64,000 bases of DNA. Origin: Oryzias latipes. Taxonomy: Eukaryota; Chordata; Actinopteri; Beloniformes; Adrianichthyidae. The translations under genes were made by a program, and so were the position numbers. Shown here piece by piece: positions 58,401 to 64,000 of the stretch. Under the pieces are notes generated by a model, which was not told the origin of the DNA, made no database searches, and saw nothing but the letters and a program-made list of their open reading frames with translations. The stretch covers positions 29,687,166 through 29,751,165 of the forward strand of contig NC_019867.2 of NCBI RefSeq assembly GCF_002234675.1, given 5' to 3'. Position 1 is the first letter of the stretch, and each line of letters begins with the position of its first letter.

Positions 58401-61400
58401 TCACTCTCACAATGGCAGAGGGACTGAGAGGTTGAGAGAAATGGGCAGAAGGAGTGCCATTCAAATTCACAATTGAAGGTGATAAGATCTGAAGTCAGAT
58501 GAATTTATGTTGTTTTGCTTTCATCCCTGCTTTATTTTTTTTGTGTGTGTCTCCCAAAGACTCTATTAAAAAGGGTAAAAGCCCTATGAAATCTCTCCTG
58601 GCTTGCCTACCAGTTTTTGTTTTTGCTTATTTTCTGAATTTCTTGAGAGAACCCCGTAACAAATACTTTTAACTATTTTTCATAGATGTTCAAACTTTAA
58701 AACGGGTCAATTTGACCCGCAACATAACAGGAGGGATTCTACTTCGGGGTTCACTTTCTCGTTCGGAACCCTTAGCCTCCAGAGTGGTTATGAAAGACTC
58801 CAAAAGTTTTGGGGGGGGACACCTTATTTGTAATTTACGGTTCTCCGACACTCCCCCGCTCCGTGATCACACCCCCTCTCCTCTCCTTACACGCGCACGT
58901 GCACACGCACACGCAGAAACGGTGTCCCGCTTGATTAGTTACCGTTTGCGTCCCGACCGGGACTGGACCGGAAATAACAGCGGTTCCCGACTACGGTCTG
59001 AAGCCTGAGGCTGAAAGGTAACACGCTGACAGCAAAATCAGCGTACAAAAGCACCTTAACGTATCCGATTCGTTTCCGATTTATTTCCACATATGAGTGA
59101 GGCCTGTATCCGATCTGAGAAAATCGGAATCCATGCGCTTTTTTCCTGCTTACGCATTCACCGGTCATATCCGATCTGTGCCACGAGAGGAAAAAATCGG
59201 AATTGGGTCACTTGAACCAAGCAGTGTAAATGCGGGCTTAGAGTTACAATGTCAAATCTGTGATTAGTACAAGCACAGTTGTAGCGCACTTTGGATTTGC
59301 AGTAGCAGATTCAAGCACACGCAGAAGCACATTTGAGCAGTTGTAAAAAAATCTCTCTTCAAATAATTCACCTTGCTCAAACTGGATTTATCAAAGTTTC
59401 TCCTCCAGACTAGATTATTGCAATGCTCTCCCTGTTGGGATTCCTGGCAGGAGCCTGGAAAAGCTCCAGCACATCCAAAACTGTGCTGCTAGAGTCCTCA
59501 AAAGGAGACGCAAATTTGACCACATCACTCCTGTCCTTCAGTCACTTCACTAGTTATCCATTCGTTCCAGAATTCAATACAAACTCTGTCTCTTCACCTA
59601 CTCCCAATGTGTCCATGGAACTGCCCCTGCCTACCTCAGTGCGCTCCTTTCCCTGCAAGCCACTTCACGACTCCTCTGCTCAAATTGCACACATTGCCTT
59701 CACCAGCCAAGGACCAGGCTAACCACTATGGGAGACAGAGCCTTTCAGGCTGCTGCCCCTCGACTCTGTTTTAATAATGCTTTTTAGTACTATTATTGTT
59801 GTTTTTTATTTTTGTCTTACTTTGTTATTATTGTAAACCATTTTTTATTCCTGCCTCCATTGTAGCGCTTTGAGATTTTATCTAAAATGTAAAGCGCATT
59901 CCAAATAAAATTTATTATTATTATTGCATGTGTCATGGGTGTCATGTGACCACTGATTACAGATTACAGTGGTTACCTGTCTGCCTGCCCATGTGTGTGT
60001 CATGTGTACCGTAGGGTTGTGCCGATTGACGATATCATCGTCCATCGTGATGGGTGACTGACATCCCGATGGAGAGACCACCATCGTGATGCCACGCCCC
60101 CGCCACGTTGCGCGTCGACACCATAAGCCGCGGTTACATGTACAAAATATCTTGATGGGATCAATGGTCGGATTAGAATCCAACCGTGTACATGGGCCCA
60201 GAAAAATGTTTTCAGAATATAAAAACGTTCACTAAGGTCACACTTTCCGTCGGAATAAATCATTCGCACATGCGCAGTAGGGTTTGAAAACCGGAAGGAT
60301 ATAAATTCCGCCAAGCGGCTTTTTTTTCAAACTTTATTGAATGTAACAATTCAATACAAAACAATGTTAAACAGCGCCTAGCGGCTATATACATTGACAT
60401 GTCAGCTCGGTAAAATACGAGATGATCTTCTAAACGTGCTTTTAATAATGTTACGGTTATTATGAAACACCTGTTCGCTCATCATTTGAATTTTAATCCG
60501 TGTGGTCAGTGCTTTTTCTGAACGAAGCCAGGATTAGCAGTATGCTAACACGGGCTAACAACATTAGCTTTGGGTGGTGCTGCTTGCTGGCTGCACGTAA
60601 ACATGTTAGAATAACATCAGCCTTTATTTAGTCGGGACACGACTGGAAACACAAATCCGCGTGATTGTTTGAATGTTTTCTAAGGACTGAGCGACATTTC
60701 TGCTTTGAAGCTCAAACCGCTGTGTGTGCTGACGATCCGAGCTGTGCTCTGACACACACTTTTAGACCCGGTTCTGAGTTCGGTTGCTTGTACCCCTAGA
60801 GCTGCGGGACGGATCGCAGTCTTAAATCTCCCACACATAGCGCTCATGTAACAAAGCACCCCCCCCCCCTCCTTCCCCTCAAACACAAAGCTGGAAGTCC
60901 GCGCTCCGCCGGTCCACTTCACTAGTGAAGTGCGGGAGCGGACTACTTCTTTTCTATTTTGTTTGTTACTTTTTTTGTTAAAGTCACTTCCCTCAGTTTT
61001 TACTGGATCATCGCAGATTAGTCATTAGTTGGGAAATAAAATGAAAAAAGCAAAAAAACGAATAGCAGTTATAAAAGAACGAAACATGTAAAAATACCCC
61101 CCCCCCCCACACGATATCATCGTCCATCCCGATGGTTGACAGCAAACATCGTCAACGGCCAATTTAAGGGACATCGCCCAACCCTAGTGTACCGTGTGTG
61201 TCATTTATGTGCTCCCTGGTCCACGTCTGTTTGCTGTTATTGGTGTGTGTGAATGTGACTGTAACTGTAAAGGGCTTTGGTATAAAATAAAGAAAAAGTT
61301 GGTTATAAGTAGATGTCATTTACGATTTTTACTAATGCTTTTATACCTGCTTCAGTTTGATTTAGAGAAAAAAGTAAAGCTGAGAGAAACAGTTTGGTGT

Positions 61401-63445
61401 TTTCCAAACATTTGAACAAAGTTTACAGCAGTTTAGTGTATAAGCACAACAGAGACAAAGAAGAAGCAACTTGGTGAGAAAGAACAGTAAAAGTGTTGGC
61501 CAGTCATGGTAATTAACACGTTTCATTGGTTTGACTTGAAGTCCATGTTAATAAACCAGAAAATACAGACTTCACTGTGTTTACTTACACTGAGAGGCTG
61601 CTGTTTCCTCTGATTGACCAACAGATCCTGAAAATGGCCACCCTGTGACAAGAAAATCCATCAGCAGAAGAAATATAAATTTTTTTAAATATAAAAATCA
61701 ACAGGAATTAATCATTAAATGTTAACAGTTTGACTCACATCCTTTGGCAATATTAAATAATCCTATTCCTGTAACGAAAAATAAATTAAAATGTATTCAT
61801 TTTTGAAAAACAGATTCACATTAGACAGAAATTACTTCACCAATGATAAATAAATTATAGGTTGAATCTACGCTCCCAAATTACCTACTTTGTAGCTTTA
61901 AACAGTGTTTTTCAAACTTTTTTGAGCCAAGGCACACCAGTATCCAAAAATGAAAAAAGAGAAACTCACAATCTGTGTTGCTGTACAGTCCCTACACAAT
62001 GTTTTTTTTAAAGTTCTAATAAAAGTTAAGTTAGTTTACAGTAATAATTTTCAACTAAATTATTTGACATTTTACCCTGGTAGTTGTTTTTCCCCTCCAG
62101 TTTATTAACATGCAATTTTATGCAACCTCACAAAAAAACAAAAATAGTAGTTCTAATCTGATCTAGTAATTTTTTTTTTACATGTTGGTGAGAAGGCAAC
62201 TGTAATTTTTGAACAAATGTATGATCAGAATATGTTTGATAAATTTTACACAAAAAGACTAACATTGTATTTATGTTTTCTGTAGCTACACAAAAAGTAA
62301 ACATGTTGAAGTTTTATTAGTTTTTCTCTTGTCTTTATCAAAGATGATGTCTTTGAAAACGTTAACAAAAATATTTTATTTCTTTTGAGATAATTAAATT
62401 GTTTCAATTTAGTTTACCGTAATTGTGTCTGTGCCTTAATCCTGTTTCTTAAATGTTGTTATTACTTCTTCTTAAATTTGACATAAAATAATCCAGACGT
62501 TATTATAAAAGTGTTTTAGTTAGAAAGATGACTTGGACCAAACTCAGTATGTTCATTGTGGTTTCAAGATGTTTAAAAGGGAAGACTCATTGTACGCTGA
62601 GATGCTGTGACTTTAACGTTAATAGTGATGCAGGAAAGACTTCCCTCTCTGAGCTTCATTGTTTTGTTCACTTGTTCCACGGTCTGAAACCAGATTCTGT
62701 GGAAAGCTACACTGCTGAAGACGAGCTGGTATTTTTGTTGGAACTAAGCGACTTTACGAGCTAAATCGGAACAAGGAAGTGAAGACTTTAACCACTTCTG
62801 ATTGGTCAGACTGATGACATGTGATTAGGCTTTCAAGAATGATTGGTGGAGACAGTTAAAGGGGCGGGACTTTTCCAAAAAGAGAGCTGAAGCTACGGCT
62901 AAATCGCGGTACCGTCATTCTTATCAAAATGTCTTCAATAGAATCAAATAAACACAAAGAAAAAAGTATTTTATGATCTTTTATATTCCTAACTACTCAG
63001 TGTTTTATCAGGGTCTGTTTGGATGAACACAGAATTGATATCCTGGAGATGGGAAATGTTTTTAGATCAGTGAAAGAGGGTAATTACCCACGGCACACTT
63101 GACCATCTCCCACGACACACTTGTGTGCCGCGGCACACCAGTTGAAAAACACTGGTTTAAAGTATGCATGTGTTTCCCTGTTAGAATAACATTTAAACAT
63201 TAACACTTTCATTGTTAAAGTCATTCATGTTTTATCGGTGGGAAGTCAGATTGCAGAAGTTCTTTTTTGCATACCAGCTTGTTTCAGCTCAGACACTGCA
63301 GGAAAAAGAGAGATGTAACATTTATTCAAAGATACAACAACATTATTCATATTTTGAAAGAAAAACATCAAAACGGTTACTTCTGACTCACTATAAGGTC
63401 GTAGATCTGGATTACTGTGTCTGCGCCTCACAGCAGCTTCAGGGT
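41767..63445 (-). CDS. Multi-domain GIMAP (GIMAP8-like) GTPase gene, disrupted by a LINE
   Basis: Proposed exons, in transcription order: 63445-63392, 63295-63275, 61768-61739, 61642-61589, 49697-43500 (split by a LINE at about 44199-49263) and 43400-41767. Every junction has AG/GT ends and phase 1, so the frame is kept throughout. GIMAPs are AIG1-type, membrane-associated septin-like GTPases of immune cells; fish have many tandem copies, and three AIG1 domains recall mammalian GIMAP8. Here domains 1 and 2 have decayed nucleotide-binding motifs and domain 3 is intact, followed by a long coiled coil and a prenylation box. Upstream exons may lie beyond the window. The LINE would truncate the protein within domain 1, so this allele is probably broken unless the transcript starts 3' of the LINE. 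Small-exon assignments rest on splice phases and weak family resemblance only. Confidence 0.6.
43500..44198 (-). CDS. GIMAP long exon, 3' part: degenerate AIG1 domain 2
   Basis: Begins just left of the LINE with [20 protein letters not shown], the tail of AIG1 domain 1, then domain 2: G1 [18 protein letters not shown] (P-loop kept), G3 [10 protein letters not shown] (DTPG lost), [21 protein letters not shown]4 region ILFTVDSD, then CGGRYDILN. It ends at a GTGAGT donor after 43500 with phase 1, joining in frame to the next exon as ..RQDPCEEQQ. The P-loop is intact while G3 is not, so hydrolysis is unlikely. No stops. Confidence 0.82.
45051..48080 (-). CDS. LINE ORF2: APE endonuclease and reverse transcriptase
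   Basis: 1009 open codons. N-terminal APE-type endonuclease: [28 protein letters not shown] (catalytic Glu), [20 protein letters not shown] (catalytic Asp-His) over residues about 50-270. [81 protein letters not shown] and [11 protein letters not shown] (YADD at about 727-730). It ends with the conserved [20 protein letters not shown] block. No stop or frameshift. The first codon of the open frame counted here is GTG; the first ATG is at about 48011 ([10 protein letters not shown]). The frame is also open upstream to the ORF1 stop. Confidence 0.93.
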   Translation of the reverse strand: MPVQNPCRESQAGPSFSLCAERQMKGARHRNLKVTDSSSHKQNYVIKCGLLNIRSISSKSLLVNELITDNNLSLLALTETWLHQDDYVRLNEATPPTYANYQKSRISGKGGGLAVISQSSLLLSPKVKNAYNSFESIILSLSHPNRKTRKPVLLIIIYRPPGPYLEFLTEFSDFLSTIVLDSDQIIILGDFNIHVDDPSDCLGKAFAALLDDVGFTQSVNEPTHCHKHTLDLVLTHGIEISQLSVLPLNPIISDHFLITFQFTLEHPSAPVNKKQLRRTLTDRSVSEFKHTVQPVLSDILRKYSETSSHSISPSINDHFVNDALQALRSTLDVVAPLKPKFVRQNRVAPWFNAETRSLKRETRKLEREWRRSGSEQSLDIWKHSLLNYKKALRRARSQYYSTLISENGNNPRFLFSTIAKLTRSQSSVEPHVPVSLSSDDFLTFFDSKISNIRHKLNQVIPIISPEQAEAVEMEASIETSVTLDCFTAVDQAEITSIITSSKSSTCLLDPIPTRLFKETFPLINDPILTMINASLETGYVPQSFKYAVVKPLLKKPSLDPSILANYRPISNLPFISKILERVVVKQLYCHLQDNSHFEDFQSGFRPHHSTETALVRVSNDLLLASEKGLLSILVLLDLSAAFDTIDHGILLHRLEQDIGIRGSALQWFKSYLSDRYQFVNVNGHSSQCTRVNYGVPQGSVLGPILFTLYMLPLGNIIRKHSINFHCYADDTQLYLSMKPDQNDQIEKLNACISDIKTWMTINYLLLNPEKTEVIILGPKNLRDALSAQIVSLDGISIAPNSTVRNLGVLLDQDLSFKAHISQACRTAFFHLRNIAKIRNILSKSDAEKLIHAFVTSRLDYCNSLLAACPKSSLRSLQLVQNAAARLLAGTSRRDHITPVLVSLHWLPVDSRIKFKILLLTYKALHGMAPSYIKDLIVPYQPIRTLRSQNAGLLVVPRISKSTVGGRAFSHQAPVLWNKLPAHVREADSVSTFKARLKTFLFGQAYCQTS
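48150..49019 (-). CDS. LINE ORF1: zinc finger, coiled coil and SGNH esterase
   Basis: 289 codons. CPMC (14-17) and CVKC (34-37) form a likely zinc-binding pair, followed by a short heptad region ([12 protein letters not shown], 42-53), a basic linker, and an SGNH/GDSL hydrolase-like domain: block [12 protein letters not shown] (Ser 136/137), block [11 protein letters not shown], block [12 protein letters not shown] (Gly 183, Asn 184), and block V RRDGVHPT (Asp 265, His 268). Esterase-bearing ORF1 proteins are known in CR1/L2-superfamily LINEs, where the domain is thought to help with membrane or RNP transit. All four catalytic blocks are intact. It is in the same frame as ORF2, separated by a TGA. 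Confidence 0.92.
   Translation of the reverse strand: MATTTPSASPPLSCPMCHMFSDDPASFSEDRGRCVKCSLVLDLEARLEQLEARLRTVEAKPASQVVTRSAGRATRANLASTPAPSQQPGDSQGFVPVGRKHSAKRKNLEHPRLHVSNRFSPLSDTPAEHSTLVIGSSEVRNVELPAATVRCYPGARVGDIEGNLRMLAQNKSRFRRVVIHAGGNDARRRQSEVVKLNVTSVCKLAKTMSDTVIFSGPLPNLVSDEMYSRFSSFNRWLSRWCPENGVVFVDNWSAFWGKPGLMRRDGVHPTRDGAALLSRNISASLSLLT
49264..49697 (-). CDS. GIMAP long exon, 5' part: degenerate AIG1 domain 1
   Basis: After acceptor TTTTGTTGCAG the exon reads (F)[20 protein letters not shown]. The P-loop pattern G-x4-G-K-S is lost, G3 is [10 protein letters not shown] instead of DTPG, but [28 protein letters not shown] and [14 protein letters not shown] clearly follow AIG1. The reading is cut by the LINE at about 49263. 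Start phase matches the donor phase at 61589. Confidence 0.82.
49700..50159. other. Intronic sequence, nothing recognised
   Basis: Part of the proposed 12-kb GIMAP intron. No motif is supported. Confidence 0.4.
50160..51090 (-). mobile_element. GC-rich retroposon, third copy
   Basis: The 3' end is at the left (TTTTTTATCTTGTAATATCC), followed on the plus strand by TTGGACCGGATGGAAAAG at about 50348, a GT-rich stretch and the 50680-51060 block that matches 3070-3650. Closely parallels 53561-54142 in inverse orientation for the first 500 bases. Confidence 0.75.
52736..53300. mobile_element. Solo LTR, 565 bp, 5-bp target duplication CACTG
   Basis: Begins TGTCA and ends TGACA (perfect inverted ends, TG..CA rule) with identical flanking pentamers CACTG (52731-52735 and 53301-53305). 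It contains GTAAAATAAACCATTGTC, a polyadenylation-like signal, in its right part, so it is probably in plus orientation. No internal retroelement sequence is present. It splits the LINE RT between its second and third blocks. Confidence 0.88.
53561..54142 (+). mobile_element. Short retroposon copy with poly-A and 9-bp target duplication
   Basis: Flanked by TGTTAGGTA at 53552-53560 and 54143-54151. It ends in an 11-A tail. Contains TTAATAAAGTTTGGCCTCAA. It is the 3' portion of the family at 2580-4500 and 50160-51090, and the target duplication proves that this family moves by retroposition. Confidence 0.9.
56575..56710 (-). pseudogene. piggyBac transposase C-terminal cysteine-rich domain
   Basis: The minus strand reads [20 protein letters not shown] and continues MTGHSCAVF. 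The C-x2-C..C-x2-H pattern is the C-terminal zinc-binding domain of piggyBac transposases. The catalytic part that should precede it is missing. Confidence 0.7.
56712..57155 (+). mobile_element. LINE 3' fragment (same family as 44199-49263)
   Basis: GGATGAAGCTCGTCTGCTGG and the downstream stretch to GAGTTGAATTGAATTGAA match the 3' UTR and tail of the full-length LINE. It is 5'-truncated, lying between the two transposase remnants of the piggyBac element. Confidence 0.88.
57165..57360 (-). pseudogene. piggyBac transposase N-terminal fragment
   Basis: The minus strand gives [20 protein letters not shown], then [13 protein letters not shown] and, past a stop, [12 protein letters not shown]. The acidic leader, the W-x3-P motif and the PGPTR block are typical of piggyBac transposase N-termini. 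It ends at the LINE tail. Confidence 0.75.
57847..58661. mobile_element. Solo LTR, 815 bp, 5-bp target duplication AATAC
   Basis: Starts TGTGACGG, ends CCGTAACA, flanked by AATAC at 57842-57846 and 58662-58666. No internal retroelement sequence. It lies inside the 5' region of the piggyBac element and differs from the 52736-53300 LTR. Confidence 0.85.
58736..59229. other. Unassigned, probably old repeat
   Basis: Several ATCCGAT/ATCGGAT-type words between 59060 and 59200 suggest a degenerate transposon end. No element could be delimited. Confidence 0.35.
59230..59345. repeat. Foldback-like dispersed repeat, copy 2
   Basis: Partner of 338-425 with its inner two thirds inverted. Confidence 0.5.
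59365..59935 (+). mobile_element. L2-like LINE 3' fragment
   Basis: RT C-terminal blocks are readable: [38 protein letters not shown] and [13 protein letters not shown], with a stop in the LHWLP position. It ends AAATAAAATTTATTATTATT. 5'-truncated and dead. Confidence 0.82.
60012..61186. mobile_element. hAT-type element, 1175 bp, perfect 8-bp target duplication
   Basis: Flanked by GTGTACCG at 60004-60011 and 61187-61194. Ends are TAGGGTTG and CAACCCTA with imperfect inverted similarity inward (GACGATATCATCGTCCATC occurs near both ends, as direct and diverged copies). No transposase is recognisable. A poly-A-like retroposed snippet may sit at 60321-60372. Confidence 0.92.
61195..61588. other. 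Intronic sequence, nothing recognised
   Basis: It lies between the hAT element and the proposed GIMAP exon at 61589. No motif is supported. Confidence 0.35.
61589..61642 (-). CDS. Proposed small GIMAP exon D (54 nt)
   Basis: Bounded by TGTCACAG and a consensus GTAAGT donor. In phase 1 it reads (W)[17 protein letters not shown]. It joins in frame to the AIG1 exon at 49697. Confidence 0.55.
61739..61768 (-). CDS. Proposed small GIMAP exon C (30 nt)
   Basis: Bounded by GTTACAG and GTGAGT. In phase 1 it reads (G)IGLFNIAKG. Its length is a multiple of three with the same entry and exit phase as its neighbours. Confidence 0.5.
61903..63154. mobile_element. hAT element, 1252 bp (family of 7625-8462)
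   Basis: Ends CAGTGTTTTTCAAAC and GTTGAAAAACACTG. The flanks (GCTTTAAA, GTTTAAAG) give only an approximate 8-bp duplication. The right 500 bases match 7950-8462, including TCTGATTGGTCAGA and AATGATTGGTGGAGACAGTT. It sits in an intron of the GIMAP gene. Confidence 0.88.
63275..63295 (-). CDS. Proposed micro-exon B (21 nt) of the GIMAP gene
   Basis: Acceptor TTCCTGCAG, weak donor GTATGC. It reads (M)SELKQA in phase 1. A tyrosine-methionine-serine-glutamate turn before the AIG1 domain fits fish GIMAP-like N-termini as I recall them. Confidence 0.4.
63392..63445 (-). CDS. Proposed small GIMAP exon A (54 nt)
   Basis: Acceptor CTCTTACAG, donor GTGAGT. It reads [17 protein letters not shown] in phase 1. 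The RRRHS element is a likely basic-directed phosphorylation site and resembles leader peptides of fish GIMAP-like proteins. Upstream exons would be to the right, possibly outside the window. Confidence 0.5.
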
Positions 63446-64000
63446 CTGTAAGAGTGATGGAAATGTCTTTACATCTGAAAATGCAGCTTCAAAATTGACA
63501 TGTTGAGCTTTTCGGTCTTATTTTAGATTCCTTAAATGTAAAAAAGGAACTGGCTTTTAGAAAAACTGAAATGTTTCTTAAAAATTAAAAACATGTTTTT
63601 GTTAAACAAGTTAATCTTCCATTCAATTGAAAAACATGTGATGTAGCAGATTCAACAGCTGTGCTGGGCTGTATGACAAAAACCTTAGGAGCTCTGATGT
63701 GGAGATAAAGACTGTTGTGTTAGAAAAATGCAACTACTGAGAATGCTCACTCCTGAGTTTTCCAAGAAAACACAAAATGATTCATCTTATCTCAGACACT
63801 TTTTAAAAAATTGTTTTAATGTTGAACTGGCTCCAAATCCTACAGAAACACATAATTTCTACACCGTTTTCTCAACACAAAAGCTCCATCCAATCAGAGC
63901 CTCTGCTGCAACATTTAACACCCTTGTAAATGCCAGCAGTTTTCCTAGACAAAAGGAGGGTTTCTCAAAGTCCAGAAAAACGTAAAACTCTTTCTGTTGC
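63446..64000. other. Unassigned sequence
   Basis: No exon, RNA gene or repeat recognised. It may hold the 5' region of the GIMAP gene. Confidence 0.35.

Larger units (their letters stand above)
56177..58735 (-). mobile_element. piggyBac-like transposon, gutted
   Basis: Perfect 15-bp inverted ends CCCTCCTGTTATGTT (56177) and AACATAACAGGAGGG (to 58735). A palindromic GGGTCAATTTGACCC lies just inside each end (56221-56235 and 58704-58718), and a variant sits internally at 57705-57719. Minus-strand remnants of transposase are present on both sides of a LINE fragment. The expected TTAA duplication is not intact (flanks GTAA and ATTC), so the copy is old or rearranged. Confidence 0.82.

Noticed and set aside
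60321-60372. Processed transcript with poly-A inside the hAT element
   Set aside because: AATAAAGTTTG followed by A on the minus strand is suggestive, but it is too short for a source to be named and no duplication is clear.

Overview
The window looks like vertebrate, almost certainly teleost fish, genomic DNA. The only host loci that can be read are an intron-rich actin gene on the plus strand and a GIMAP (AIG1-type immune GTPase) gene on the minus strand, plus a duplicated, unrecognised exon. Most of the remaining sequence is nested transposable elements of families typical of fish: L2/CR1-like LINEs with ORF1 esterase domains, Gypsy and Copia LTR elements, hAT and piggyBac DNA transposons. 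No bacterial-type operons, tRNA, rRNA or CRISPR arrays were seen. The species is not identified; a percomorph such as a medaka relative would fit.

Layout, left to right. 1-5.8 kb: old repeats, a CCTGT satellite and a GC-rich retroposon. 5.8-9.7 kb: a segment duplicated in tandem, each copy with a related open exon (6005-6370 and 8622-9290); the second copy received an 838-bp hAT element for which the first copy is the empty site. 9.8-12.9 kb: LINE, Pim-like kinase and transposase relics. 13.4-16.1 kb: eight-exon actin gene. 17.2-21.7 kb: LINEs nested in an L2-like LINE. 23.7-27.6 kb: Gypsy element 1 with an internal hAT element. 27.6-30.5 kb: LINE with another internal hAT. 30.5-39.6 kb: Gypsy element 2, whose gag carries a complete, young Copia element (34081-38798) with near-identical LTRs. 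41.8-63.4 kb: the GIMAP locus.

The GIMAP locus can be assembled as four small phase-1 exons (61.6-63.4 kb), a roughly 12-kb intron, a long exon with two degenerate AIG1 domains, and a last exon with an intact AIG1 domain, a long charged coiled coil and a C-terminal CVIL prenylation box. The long exon is split by a full-length 5.06-kb LINE whose ORF1 (zinc-finger plus SGNH esterase) and ORF2 (APE endonuclease plus RT) are both open and lie in one frame, separated by a single TGA. The 12-kb intron holds a broken LINE, two solo LTRs with perfect 5-bp target duplications, a gutted piggyBac element and hAT elements.

The strongest candidates for new biology are: (1) the divergent actin, which lacks both residues that position the catalytic water (Q137 to P, H161 to Q) and has deletions in the D-loop and in subdomain 4; (2) the prenylated, coiled-coil, multi-AIG1 GIMAP interrupted by a LINE; (3) the ORF1-TGA-ORF2 arrangement in that LINE; and (4) the intact Copia element with an initiator-tRNA half-molecule type primer site. 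All function statements are by recognition of motifs; no database search was possible.
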